Positions 25,803-33,987 of a stretch of DNA of 40,854 bases are shown piece by piece (within the stretch, counting starts at the first letter, position 1; each line of letters opens with the position of its first letter). Location: contig JARKPC010000052.1 of the NCBI GenBank assembly GCA_029975435.1, forward strand, positions 1 through 40,854, read 5' to 3'. This DNA comes from Propionivibrio sp. GTDB lineage: Bacteria; Pseudomonadota; Gammaproteobacteria; Burkholderiales; Rhodocyclaceae. A model generated the notes under the pieces. The model was not told the DNA's origin, did no database searches, and was given only the letters and a program-made list of their open reading frames with translations. The translations under genes and the position numbers were made by a program.

Positions 25803-26479
25803 CGCCCGCGATCATTCTCTCCGACGCGCTTGGCGGCCAACTCATCAATCTCTGCGCCGCCATCATGCTGCTGCTTGGCTTCGCCATGCTGGCGCAGCGG
25901 CGCATCCTGTCGCTGATCAATCTGTTCATGCTGCAGGGCGCGGTGCTGTTCACCTCGACCGTCATCGTCGCCTACACCACGCACCAGAGCCACCTGTACT
26001 GGTCGGCCGGACTAACCCTGAGTCTCAAGGTCATCGCTCTGCCGTACATCCTGCACCGCCTGATCCGCAAACTGTCGGTCAAATGGGACGTGGAGACGAT
26101 CCTCAACATACCGACCACCATGCTCGTCGGCATCGCGCTCGTCGTCGTCGCCTTCAACGTGGCACAACCGATCTCGCAGCTCTCGGGGACGATCATGCGC
26201 GCCACCATCGGCATCGCGTTGGCCTGCGTCCTGCTCTCGTTCCTGATGATGATCACGCGCAGCAAGGCGGTGCCGCAGGTGATCGCCTTCCTGGCCATGG
26301 AGAACGGCCTGTTCTTCGCCGCCACCAGCGCCACCTACGGCATGCCGATGGTCGTCGAGTTGGGCATCGCGCTCGACGTGATGGTCGGCATGGTCATCTT
26401 CGGCGTATTCTTCTTCCAGATCCGGCAGCAGTTCGACAGTCTGGATATCCGCCACATGGAAAGGATCAAGGAAGAATGA
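25799..26479 (+). CDS. hyfE: HyfE-like membrane subunit (contains NuoK-like region)
   Basis: Hydrophobic protein of 226 residues with about seven helices, the usual size for HyfE. The N-terminal half resembles NuoK (LINLCAAIMLLLGFAMLAQRRILSLINLFMLQG), with further helices following. The C-terminal segment AFLAMENGLFFAATSATYGMPMVVELGIALDVMVG is highly typical of HyfE. It probably forms the short-helix part of the membrane arm between HyfC and the antiporter subunits. It overlaps hyfC and hyfF by four bases each. In E. coli hyfD stands between hyfC and hyfE; here it is absent. Confidence 0.92.
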   Translation: MTPAIILSDALGGQLINLCAAIMLLLGFAMLAQRRILSLINLFMLQGAVLFTSTVIVAYTTHQSHLYWSAGLTLSLKVIALPYILHRLIRKLSVKWDVETILNIPTTMLVGIALVVVAFNVAQPISQLSGTIMRATIGIALACVLLSFLMMITRSKAVPQVIAFLAMENGLFFAATSATYGMPMVVELGIALDVMVGMVIFGVFFFQIRQQFDSLDIRHMERIKEE

Positions 26480-27927
26480 GTGAACTCGTCCTGGTCCTGG
26501 CCATCCCCCTCATCACCTCCGCGGTGTTGGCGCTGGCCGGCCATCGACAGTACGCCGCCAACATCAATATCGCAGGCAGCCTGCTCACGTTGCTGGCCGC
26601 CGCGCTGCTGACTGTCCGCGTCATCAGCGACGGACCGTTGAACGCGCTCGAGGAGCAATTCTTCGTCGATCCTCTCAATGTTTTCCTGATCGCCCTGACG
26701 GCGCTGGTCGGATTCACCACGTCCGTTTTCTCCCGCCCCTACATGCGCATCGAGCACGATCACGGAAAACTGTCTTCCGGGCGACTCAGGCTCTACCACA
26801 GCATGTTCCAGATGTTCATGTGCACCATGCTGGTCGCCTTGTCGACCAACAATATCGGCATCCTTTGGGTAGCCATGGAAGCCGCCACGCTGGCGACGGT
26901 CCTGCTGGTTGCGCTATACCGGACACCGGAAAGCCTGGAAGCCGCCTGGAAGTATTTCATCCTGTGCGGCGTCGGCATCGCCCAGGCACTGTTCGGGACC
27001 ATCCTCATCTACTTCGCCGCCGAGCAAGTGTTCGTCCACGAAGAGGGAGCGATGCTGTGGACGCACCTCTATGCCTACCGCACCGAACTCGAACCGACCA
27101 TCCTCTCGCTGGCATTCGTCTTCATGATCGTCGGCTACGGCACGAAGACAGGACTCGTGCCGCTGCACAACTGGTTGCCGGACGCCCACGCCGAAGGCCC
27201 GACGCCGGTTTCCGCCGTGCTGTCCGGCCTGCTGCTGAACGTTGCCCTGTACGCCATCATCCGCTGCAAGGTGCTGGTGGACGGGGCGCTGAATACGCAT
27301 TTCGCCGGCAACCTGATGATGGGCTTCGGCCTGCTGACGGTGGTTGTCCCATCCTTCTACCTGTCCCGGCAAAGAGACGTCAAACGCCTGTTCGGCTTTT
27401 CCTCGATCGAACACATGGGACTGGTCACCTTTGCCTTCGGCATGGGCGGCGGGGTAGCCAGTTTTGCCGGCTTGCTGCACATGACGGTGCACTCGCTGAC
27501 CAAGTCGGCCATCTTCTTTGCCGTCGGCCATGCCGCCCAGATGGCCGGCACCCAGGTCATCGACGAGATCAAGGGGCTGATCAGGCGCTCGCCGACCATC
27601 GGCTGGGGATTGATGCTCGGCTCCCTGGCCATTCTGGGCATGCCGCCGTTCGGCGTGTTTACCAGCGAATTCATGATCCTGACCACGGCCATCAAGCATT
27701 ATCCGTGGGCCACACCCGTCCTGCTCATTGCCCTGGGAGTCGCCTTCGCGTCGATGTTCGGCAAGGTGCAGAACATGGCCTTCGGTGAGCCAACCGTGAA
27801 ACCCTTGGCTCACAACCCGGCGCTGCTGCCGGTTTTCCTCCATCTGGGATTGGTGCTCATCCTGGGGCTGTGGATCCCGCCTTACCTCAGCGAATGGTTC
27901 CGTCAGGCTGCCCGGATGGTCGGCTGA
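26476..27927 (+). CDS. hyfF: HyfF-like proton-translocating membrane subunit
   Basis: Second antiporter-like subunit (NuoN/NuoM family), 483 residues with about 14 helices. Glu135 in AMEAATLATV and Lys224 in GYGTKTGLVPLHNWLPDAH are at the positions of the key proton-pathway residues. GPTPVSAVLSGLLLNVALYAI and KRLFGFSSIEHMG are the other family marks. It begins inside the end of hyfE (ATGA overlap at 26476-26479) and is followed after 23 bases by hyfG. With HyfB this gives the complex two antiporter-like modules, where E. coli hydrogenase 4 has three (B, D and F). Confidence 0.92.
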   Translation: MSELVLVLAIPLITSAVLALAGHRQYAANINIAGSLLTLLAAALLTVRVISDGPLNALEEQFFVDPLNVFLIALTALVGFTTSVFSRPYMRIEHDHGKLSSGRLRLYHSMFQMFMCTMLVALSTNNIGILWVAMEAATLATVLLVALYRTPESLEAAWKYFILCGVGIAQALFGTILIYFAAEQVFVHEEGAMLWTHLYAYRTELEPTILSLAFVFMIVGYGTKTGLVPLHNWLPDAHAEGPTPVSAVLSGLLLNVALYAIIRCKVLVDGALNTHFAGNLMMGFGLLTVVVPSFYLSRQRDVKRLFGFSSIEHMGLVTFAFGMGGGVASFAGLLHMTVHSLTKSAIFFAVGHAAQMAGTQVIDEIKGLIRRSPTIGWGLMLGSLAILGMPPFGVFTSEFMILTTAIKHYPWATPVLLIALGVAFASMFGKVQNMAFGEPTVKPLAHNPALLPVFLHLGLVLILGLWIPPYLSEWFRQAARMVG

Positions 27928-27950
27928 ATCACAGAACGGAAAGCCGCAGA

Positions 27951-29516
27951 ATGGAAAGTCAGACTCCCATGCAATTCCTCAACCAGGCCATCGAATTCGA
28001 AGCACTCGCCGATCATGCGGTGCCCACCTACGCCGCCTGCGTCGACGAGGCCGAGTTGCTGGCCTTCTGCGACGCCGCCCATGCCGGCGGCCGGCGTATC
28101 GTGGCCTTGTGGGGCAGCGACGAGCGCAATCGGGAAGCCCGTCTGGGTTTCGCCCTGCATGTTGCCTTCGACCTGGCAGAAGGTTTGGCCTGCCTGACCT
28201 TGCCGCTGTCCGCCGAAGCCCCTGTCTTTCCCGATCTTTGCGCACGTTTTCCCGCTGTCAACCGCATGCAGCGTGCAGTGATGGACATGATCGGCGCGCG
28301 CCCGGCCAGTGGCGACGTGCGCCCATGGCTGCGGCATGCCAACTGGCCGGCAGACTACCATCCGTTGCGCAGCGATGTGCCGGACACGCAGCACGCCACG
28401 CAGAACGAGGAGTACGCTTTCGTCCGCGTGGAGGGTGACGGCGTACACGAGGTTCCGGTCGGGCCGATCCACGCCGGCATCATCGAGCCGGGCCATTTCC
28501 GCTTTTCAGTCATGGGCGAGAATGTCCTGCGCCTTGAGCAGCGGCTGGGGTGGAAACACAAGGGGATCGAACGCCGCTTTGCCGGCATGGGCCTCGGCGA
28601 GGGCGTTTGTCTGGCCGGCCGAGTTTCCGGAGATTCGACGGTCGCCTACGCCTGGGCCTACAGTCAGGCCGCGGAAGCCATCGGCGCGGTGGCGCCGCCA
28701 CCGCGCGCCCTGTGGCTGCGCGCGCTGTTGCTCGAACGCGAACGCATCGTCAATCATCTAGGCGACCTCGGCTATCTCGGCAACGACGTGGCGCTGGCTT
28801 TCGGGCTGATGCAGTTCATGCGCCTCAAGGAAGACTGGGTCCGTCTCAATGCCCGCCTGTTCGGCCACCGCTTCATGATGGATCGCATCGTGCCCGGCGG
28901 CGTGACGGTTGATCTGGACGATGCGGGCGCGCACGCCATATTCACGCAGTGCGAGGCACTCGAGAGCGAACTGCGGACCCTCAAGAACATCTACGACGAA
29001 CACGCCGGATTGCAGGATCGTTTCCTGACGACCGGTCGCGTCACGCCGCAACTGGCCAAGCTGCTCGGCGTGATCGGGCTGGCCGGGCGGGCCAGCGCGC
29101 AGCACTGGGATCTGCGCTGCAATCATGCCTGCGCCCCCTACGACCAGTTGACCCCGCGCATAGCCATCGAACGCAATGGCGATGTGGCGGCACGCGCGCA
29201 GGTGCGCTTCACCGAAATCAAGGAATCCCTGCACCTGATTCGCAAGATCCTGCGCGAAATACCCGTGGGAGAAGTCCGTTGCGAAGTGCGCAGCGAAGCG
29301 GACAAGCGAGGTCTGGGCTGGATCGAAGGCTGGCGCGGCGACATTCTCGTGGCCGTGGAAACCGGCACCGACGGCAAGATCCGCCGTTGCCATTGCCATG
29401 ACCCCTCGTGGCAGAACTGGCCAGCTCTCGAACACGCGGTAATCGACAACATCGTTCCCGACTTCCCGCTGATCAACAAGTCGTTCAACCTGTCCTACGC
29501 CGGACCGGACCTATAG
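27951..29516 (+). CDS. hyfG: HyfG-like large subunit lacking all Ni-binding cysteines
   Basis: Peripheral subunit of 521 residues: a NuoC-like N-terminal part (about 1-165) followed by a NuoD/hydrogenase-large-subunit domain (GPIHAGIIEPGHFRFSVMGEN onward). In HycE/HyfG four cysteines hold the NiFe centre (RVCGIC and DPCxxC). Here the first motif reads RVSGDS (224-229) and the second reads NLSYAG (513-518), so all four are gone. C220, a few residues earlier, does not align with a ligand. The protein ends at D520-L521, where hydrogenase precursors carry a cleaved extension. The Tyr of the complex I RMDY motif is not evident either. It is therefore not a hydrogenase; what reacts here is unknown. 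An ATG at 27969 is an alternative start. Confidence 0.9.
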   Translation: MESQTPMQFLNQAIEFEALADHAVPTYAACVDEAELLAFCDAAHAGGRRIVALWGSDERNREARLGFALHVAFDLAEGLACLTLPLSAEAPVFPDLCARFPAVNRMQRAVMDMIGARPASGDVRPWLRHANWPADYHPLRSDVPDTQHATQNEEYAFVRVEGDGVHEVPVGPIHAGIIEPGHFRFSVMGENVLRLEQRLGWKHKGIERRFAGMGLGEGVCLAGRVSGDSTVAYAWAYSQAAEAIGAVAPPPRALWLRALLLERERIVNHLGDLGYLGNDVALAFGLMQFMRLKEDWVRLNARLFGHRFMMDRIVPGGVTVDLDDAGAHAIFTQCEALESELRTLKNIYDEHAGLQDRFLTTGRVTPQLAKLLGVIGLAGRASAQHWDLRCNHACAPYDQLTPRIAIERNGDVAARAQVRFTEIKESLHLIRKILREIPVGEVRCEVRSEADKRGLGWIEGWRGDILVAVETGTDGKIRRCHCHDPSWQNWPALEHAVIDNIVPDFPLINKSFNLSYAGPDL

Positions 29517-29528
29517 GCAGCCCCGACC

Positions 29529-30059
29529 ATGTTCCCGATGCTCAGACAGATCCTCCGCAACGGCATTGTCACGGAACCGGCACCCGATGCCGACATTGCG
29601 CTGCGCGTAACGGCGCAGCGGCTGTCCGAGGCCATGCTCGCGCAGCTCGGCCGGGCGCTCGTGATCCGTCACGTCGATGCCGGATCGTGCAACGCCTGCG
29701 AACTGGAAATCCACGCGCTGAACAATCCCTATTACAACCTGGAAGCGCTGGGCATCAAGTTCGCGGCCAGTCCGCGCCATGCCGATATGCTGCTGGTTAC
29801 CGGCCCGGTGGCCAAGAACATGGAAATCGCTGTAAAACGTGCCTACGATGCCACGCCCGAACCAAGACTGGTTGTCGCCGTCGGCGACTGCGGCTGCACC
29901 GGCGGCATCTTCGGCGAGAGCTACGCCTCCTGCGGCCGCGTCGCCAATGTCATCCCGGTCGACGTGTGCATCCCGGGCTGCCCACCCACGCCGCTGCAAC
30001 TGATGCAGGGCATCCTGGCAGCGCTGGCCGCGGACCGGAAGCAAGCGGAACAAGAATGA
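29529..30059 (+). CDS. hyfI: HyfI-like small subunit with intact proximal [4Fe-4S] site (NuoB family)
   Basis: Fe-S subunit of 176 residues homologous to HycG/HyfI and NuoB. The four ligands of the proximal (N2-type) cluster are present: C54 and C57 in SCNACE, C121 in GDCGC, and C151 in PGCPP. Extra cysteines at 123 and 147 are non-ligand by homology. SPRHADMLLVTGPVAKNM and VKRAYDATPEP are characteristic. The intact cluster next to a large subunit with no NiFe site suggests electrons still reach this point but are used differently. It starts 12 bases after hyfG, and its TGA overlaps the acylphosphatase ATG. Confidence 0.93.
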   Translation: MFPMLRQILRNGIVTEPAPDADIALRVTAQRLSEAMLAQLGRALVIRHVDAGSCNACELEIHALNNPYYNLEALGIKFAASPRHADMLLVTGPVAKNMEIAVKRAYDATPEPRLVVAVGDCGCTGGIFGESYASCGRVANVIPVDVCIPGCPPTPLQLMQGILAALAADRKQAEQE

Positions 30060-30349
30060 CCCGCGTGACACGACGGCTGCTTATCCAGGGACGCGTCCAG
30101 GGCGTGGGCTTCCGCTGGTCTCTGATGGAAGAAGCCCGGCAGCGCGGCCTCGATGGATGGGTGCGCAACCGCAACGACGGCAGTGTCGAGGCGCTGGTGA
30201 CCGGACCGGTCGAGGCCGTCGACGGGTTGACGCTGTGGGCCCACCGCGGCCCGTCGCATGCCCGCGTAGACCGGGTTCACTGCCAGGACGAACCCACCGA
30301 CGAGCACCTTGAAACCACCGGCAGGTTTTCTCAAAAACCGACCGTGTAG
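30056..30349 (+). CDS. acyP: Acylphosphatase
   Basis: Small enzyme of 97 residues hydrolysing acyl phosphates such as carbamoyl or acetyl phosphate. The phosphate loop GRVQGVGFRW contains catalytic R20, and GWVRN contains catalytic N38. Length and fold motifs are those of stand-alone AcyP. The ATG overlaps the hyfI stop by four bases, so it is translationally coupled to the complex. In hydrogenase maturation the HypF protein has an acylphosphatase domain acting on carbamoyl phosphate, but this complex has no NiFe site to mature. The association is therefore either a relic or has another reason. Confidence 0.92.
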   Translation: MTRVTRRLLIQGRVQGVGFRWSLMEEARQRGLDGWVRNRNDGSVEALVTGPVEAVDGLTLWAHRGPSHARVDRVHCQDEPTDEHLETTGRFSQKPTV

Positions 30350-30452
30350 CCCCGGACGGAAAGCACTACAATTGAATACGTCGCCATCCGCACACGGGAT
30401 GGCAAGAATGGGAAATCGACTGACGGTTCTGCCGCCGAAAACAGCACGGGCT

Positions 30453-30476
30453 GCGCTCCGAATTCACTCGGAGCGC
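30453..30476 (+). promoter_or_regulatory. Hairpin in the leader of the diguanylate cyclase gene
   Basis: A perfect 9-bp stem (gcgctccga paired with tcggagcgc) with a 6-base loop ends 21 bases before the ATG at 30498. A second weaker hairpin (gccatcc/ggatggc) lies at 30383-30403, after a TACAAT at 30367-30372. No T run follows either stem, so these look like mRNA leader structure rather than terminators. No known c-di-GMP riboswitch motif is recognisable. Confidence 0.45.
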
Positions 30477-30497
30477 CCGGAAAGAACGAGGACGCAC

Positions 30498-32501
30498 ATG
30501 AACCCGCCGAACGGCACCGCGAAAGCGCTGGAATCACCTTTGGCCGCAAGAAGCGCAGCGCTGCGACTGGTCGCCACCTACGCCCTCTTTTCCTCCCTGT
30601 GGATCCTCTTCTCGGACAACGCCGTCGGCTATTTCTTCAGCGACCGGGCGCAAATAGTCCTGGTCAGCACCCTGAAGGGATGGCTGTTCGTCGCCGTCAC
30701 CTCCCTGCTGCTCTACGTGCTGGCACGACGACTGTTTGCGCGAATCCAGGCGCATGCACGGCGCGAGCTGGATGCACGTTCGGAAAGCGCGCGCACCCAC
30801 CAGCTTCTTGCAACGCTGGTCGACAGTTCGAACGACGTCATCTTCGCCAAGGATCTCAGCGGCCGCTACCTGCTGTTCAACCGCGAAGCCGGGCGGATCA
30901 CCGGACGCGATCCGGACGCGGCCATCGGTCATAACGACGCAGAGATCTTTCCGCCGGCGCACACCGAACGGGTGCAAACAGACGACCGTGCTGCGATCGC
31001 GGAAGACCGCGTCGCAACCTTTGAGGAAACCTTGCCCACCGTTGACGGAGAACGCATTTTCCTGACCACCAAAGGCCCTCTGCGTGGCGACAACGGCGAG
31101 ATCATGGGCGTTTTCGGCATCGCGCGCGACATTACCGAACGCAAGCGGGCAGAAGACCGCGTGCGCAAGAGCGAAACCAATCTCCGTACGCTGTTTGAAG
31201 AAAACACCTCGGTGATGCTGCTTATGGACCAAGTCACGGGACACATCATCGAGGCGAACGCGGCGGCAGAGCAGTTCTACGGCTACTCGAGGGACCGCCT
31301 GCGGCACATGCGCATCAGCGAGATCAATACGCAGCCGCCCGAGCAACTCACCCAGGCCAGACTGCGGGCGGCAAACGGCGACCGTCAGGTTTTCTACTTC
31401 CCGCACCGTCTGGCTTCCGGCGAAATACGCGACGTGGAGGTACATACGACGCCCATTCAGCGGGATGGACGCAAGCTACTGCTGTCGATCATTCACGATG
31501 TCACCCAGCGCAAGCGGGCCGAACAGTCGTTGCGCGAGAGCGAGGAGCGCTTCCGCCTGGCCATGAATGCATCCAACCAGGGCTGGTTCGACCTCGACCT
31601 GGAGAGCGGCGCGATCAACGTCAGCCCCGAGTACGTGCGCATGATCGGATATGAACCGGCCGAGTTCAAATCCGACCTCCAGCACTGGCTCTCGAACATC
31701 CATCCCGATGATCGGGACGCCGTTTCCTCCGCACTGGAAGGCTGTGCCGAAAACGGCGGACCATGCCACATGGAGTATCGCCGCCGCACAAAATCCGGAC
31801 TGTGGCGGTGGATTCGCTCCGTCGGAAAAATCGTGGAATGGAATGACGACCAAAAGGCCGTGCGCATGATCGGCATCCATACCGACATCACGGAACGCAA
31901 GGAGATGGAGGACCAGATCCGGCAATTGGCATTCTTCGACCCGCTCACCCGGTTGCCCAATCGCCGCCTGCTCAACGATCGCCTGAGCCGCGCGATGGCG
32001 ACCAGCAAGCGTAGCGGACGCTACTGCGCGCTGATGTTCTCCGACCTCGACAACTTCAAGCCGCTCAACGACCTGCATGGACACGAGGCCGGCGACCTGT
32101 TGCTGATCGAGGTTGCGGAGCGGCTTAAAAACTGCGTTCGCGAGATGGATACCGTGGCCCGGTTCGGCGGCGACGAGTTCGTGATCATGATCTGCGAACT
32201 CGATACCGACAAGACCGAGTCGGCCGCGCAAGCGGCTGCGGTAGCGGAGAAAATTCGCGTGGCGCTGGCCCGGCCGTACGTAATCACGATCGAGACCGAC
32301 GAAGCGGCGGTCAAGACGGTGGAGCACCATTGCTCGGCGAGCATCGGTGTAACCCTTTTCATCAACCATGAGTCCAGTCAGGGCGACATTCTCAAGGAGG
32401 CGGACAACGCCATGTATGCGGCCAAGGAAGAGGGCCGAGATCTGGTCCGCTTCTTCGACGAGAAGCGCGCAAGTCTGAAACAGACAACCACCTCATCGTA
32501 A
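30498..32501 (+). CDS. Membrane-bound PAS-GGDEF diguanylate cyclase
   Basis: Signalling protein of 667 residues. Two N-terminal membrane helices (about 25-40 and 55-75) with a short periplasmic loop are followed by three PAS domains, each ending in an IARDITERKRAE-like linker: about 100-218, 225-345 and 350-475. A GGDEF domain comes last. The catalytic motif is intact (GGDEF at 557-561, preceded by RF), and an RxxD inhibitory site is present (R548-D551, five residues before GGDEF). This predicts an active, product-inhibited diguanylate cyclase. No EAL domain follows. The start at 30498 has a GAGGA ribosome binding site; the frame extends upstream over acyP but without sense. Confidence 0.93.
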   Translation: MNPPNGTAKALESPLAARSAALRLVATYALFSSLWILFSDNAVGYFFSDRAQIVLVSTLKGWLFVAVTSLLLYVLARRLFARIQAHARRELDARSESARTHQLLATLVDSSNDVIFAKDLSGRYLLFNREAGRITGRDPDAAIGHNDAEIFPPAHTERVQTDDRAAIAEDRVATFEETLPTVDGERIFLTTKGPLRGDNGEIMGVFGIARDITERKRAEDRVRKSETNLRTLFEENTSVMLLMDQVTGHIIEANAAAEQFYGYSRDRLRHMRISEINTQPPEQLTQARLRAANGDRQVFYFPHRLASGEIRDVEVHTTPIQRDGRKLLLSIIHDVTQRKRAEQSLRESEERFRLAMNASNQGWFDLDLESGAINVSPEYVRMIGYEPAEFKSDLQHWLSNIHPDDRDAVSSALEGCAENGGPCHMEYRRRTKSGLWRWIRSVGKIVEWNDDQKAVRMIGIHTDITERKEMEDQIRQLAFFDPLTRLPNRRLLNDRLSRAMATSKRSGRYCALMFSDLDNFKPLNDLHGHEAGDLLLIEVAERLKNCVREMDTVARFGGDEFVIMICELDTDKTESAAQAAAVAEKIRVALARPYVITIETDEAAVKTVEHHCSASIGVTLFINHESSQGDILKEADNAMYAAKEEGRDLVRFFDEKRASLKQTTTSS

Positions 32502-32641
32502 TCCACCGCTCCAGCGGGAATTTCCCTCATTGGAACCTTACGGGGAACTTGCCCGACATCGACGCTGACTAATCCGCACTGGATTGCTTTCCATCCTTAT
32601 TCACCTGTTTCCTTTCAACAACAAACATCAAGGAGAGAAAA

Positions 32642-33244
32642 ATGGCCGTTCTCGTTGGAAAACCCGCTCCCGATTTCACCGCCAACGCCGTCATGGGCGA
32701 CAACACGATCCGCAGCTTCACCCTGTCCAAGGAAACCCAGGGCAAGTACGTGGTGATCTTCTTCTACCCGCTTGATTTCACTTTCGTCTGCCCGTCCGAA
32801 TTGATCGCCTTCGATCACCGTCTTGACGAATTCAAGAAGCGTGGAGTGGAAGTCATCGGAGTGTCGATCGATTCACAATTCACCCATCTCGCCTGGAAGA
32901 ACACGCCGGTCAACAATGGCGGGATCGGCCAGGTGCAGTACCCGCTGATCGCAGACGTCAAGCACGAGATCTGCCGCGCCTTCGACGTCGAGTTCGGCCC
33001 GGCGGGTGTCGCTTTCCGCGGCTCCTTCCTGATCGACAAGAACGGCACCGTGCGCCATCAGGTGGTCAACGACCTGCCGCTCGGCCGCAATGTCGACGAA
33101 ATGCTGCGCATGGTCGACGCCCTGCAGTTCACCGAAGAGCACGGCGAAGTCTGTCCGGCCGGGTGGAACAAGGGCAAGGCCGGCATGAAGGCATCGACGG
33201 CCGGTGTAGCCGAATACCTGGCGGCTCACGCCAAGGAACTGTAA
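32642..33244 (+). CDS. Typical 2-Cys peroxiredoxin (AhpC/TSA family)
   Basis: Thiol peroxidase of 200 residues reducing hydrogen peroxide and organic peroxides in the cytosol. The peroxidatic cysteine is C50 in DFTFVCPSE and the resolving cysteine is C171 in HGEVCPAGW, the classic Prx1/AhpC arrangement. AFRGSFLIDKNGTVRH is also characteristic. The AAGGAGAG ribosome binding site lies just before the ATG. No AhpF reductase gene is adjacent, so thioredoxin or another reductase may recycle it. The gene is monocistronic, ended by a strong palindrome at 33271-33296. The 140 bases upstream show no obvious sigma-70 or OxyR site. Confidence 0.95.
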   Translation: MAVLVGKPAPDFTANAVMGDNTIRSFTLSKETQGKYVVIFFYPLDFTFVCPSELIAFDHRLDEFKKRGVEVIGVSIDSQFTHLAWKNTPVNNGGIGQVQYPLIADVKHEICRAFDVEFGPAGVAFRGSFLIDKNGTVRHQVVNDLPLGRNVDEMLRMVDALQFTEEHGEVCPAGWNKGKAGMKASTAGVAEYLAAHAKEL

Positions 33245-33270
33245 GCAACGCACTCCCATGCTCCTGCCTG

Positions 33271-33296
33271 CGGCCACGGACAATTGTCCGTGGCCG
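33271..33296 (+). terminator. Intrinsic terminator after peroxiredoxin
   Basis: A perfect 26-base palindrome with a GC-rich outer stem (cggccacgg) is followed by tttccttt, 26 bases after the stop codon at 33244. Confidence 0.88.
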
Positions 33297-33406
33297 TTTC
33301 CTTTGTAAGGAAACGTTTCATCGCCGGCGCGATCGTCAACCGGAAGCAGCAGCAGGCGTTTTCTTAACGACAAAGTCCGTTCTGTCTACGTAAATAGGAG
33401 CGTCTC

Positions 33407-33958
33407 ATGGACAAATCGATGGTCAAGGGAATCGTCATCGGCGGCATCGCCGTCACCGCGCTGGCTGCCGGAGGCGTGGGCTACCAGGCGATGACCAAGC
33501 CGGCATTCGCCGAGGTTATAGCCGCCAAGGAAGTCAAGGAAACCATCCGGACCCCGCGTGAAGAATGTGAGGATGTCGCGGTGCAGAAGCAGGCTCCGGT
33601 GAAAGACGAGCACCGCATTGCCGGAACGGTCGTCGGAGCGGTGGCCGGAGGACTTCTCGGCAGCGCCGTCGGAGGAGGCACGGGCAAGAAGATTGCCACG
33701 GTCGCGGGAGCAGCGGCAGGCGGTTACGCGGGCAACAAGGTGCAGAAGAACATGCAGGAAGGCGACGTGGTGACAACGACCGAACGGCGTTGCAAGACGG
33801 TTTACGACACCTCGGTCAAGCATCATGGCTACGACGTCACCTACCGCCTGAACGGCAAGGAAGCAGTCGTGCGGATGTCCCACGATCCCGGCAAGCAGAT
33901 CCCCGTCAAGGACGGGAAGATCGTCCTCGATCCTCCATCCGCTCAGGCGAAGAACTGA
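33407..33958 (+). CDS. Glycine-zipper 2TM domain protein
   Basis: Protein of 183 residues. The N-terminus has one hydrophobic segment (about 7-30, signal anchor or signal peptide ending near AFA). A Gly-rich double helix of the Rick_17kDa/glycine-zipper type follows at about 70-107 (IAGTVVGAVAGGLLGSAVGGG, then AGAAAGGYAGNKV). The remainder, with two cysteines (C54 and C127), is probably periplasmic. Homologues are outer-membrane or envelope-associated with no defined reaction. An AGGAG ribosome binding site precedes the ATG. It is convergent with the K+ channel gene after 29 bases. A related but unlinked glycine-zipper protein is encoded at 39729. Confidence 0.85.
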   Translation: MDKSMVKGIVIGGIAVTALAAGGVGYQAMTKPAFAEVIAAKEVKETIRTPREECEDVAVQKQAPVKDEHRIAGTVVGAVAGGLLGSAVGGGTGKKIATVAGAAAGGYAGNKVQKNMQEGDVVTTTERRCKTVYDTSVKHHGYDVTYRLNGKEAVVRMSHDPGKQIPVKDGKIVLDPPSAQAKN

Positions 33959-33987
33959 GCACCGGCGATCGCGAGGCGGAGTGAGGG

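Noticed and set aside
29396..29430. DPSWQN in the large subunit taken as a mutated DPCxxC motif.
   Set aside because: Aligning the following NWPAL segment with ANWPTL of HycE shows this stretch lies about 30 residues before the real motif; the true equivalent is NLSYAG at residues 513-518.
22843..30059. A functional hydrogenase-4 / formate hydrogenlyase operon.
   Set aside because: The large subunit lacks all four Ni-binding cysteines, and HyfA, HyfH and a maturation protease are missing. Only the membrane and proximal-cluster parts are hydrogenase-like.
30350..30497. A GEMM-type c-di-GMP riboswitch upstream of the GGDEF gene.
   Set aside because: The conserved internal sequence elements of that class are not present; only generic hairpins are seen.
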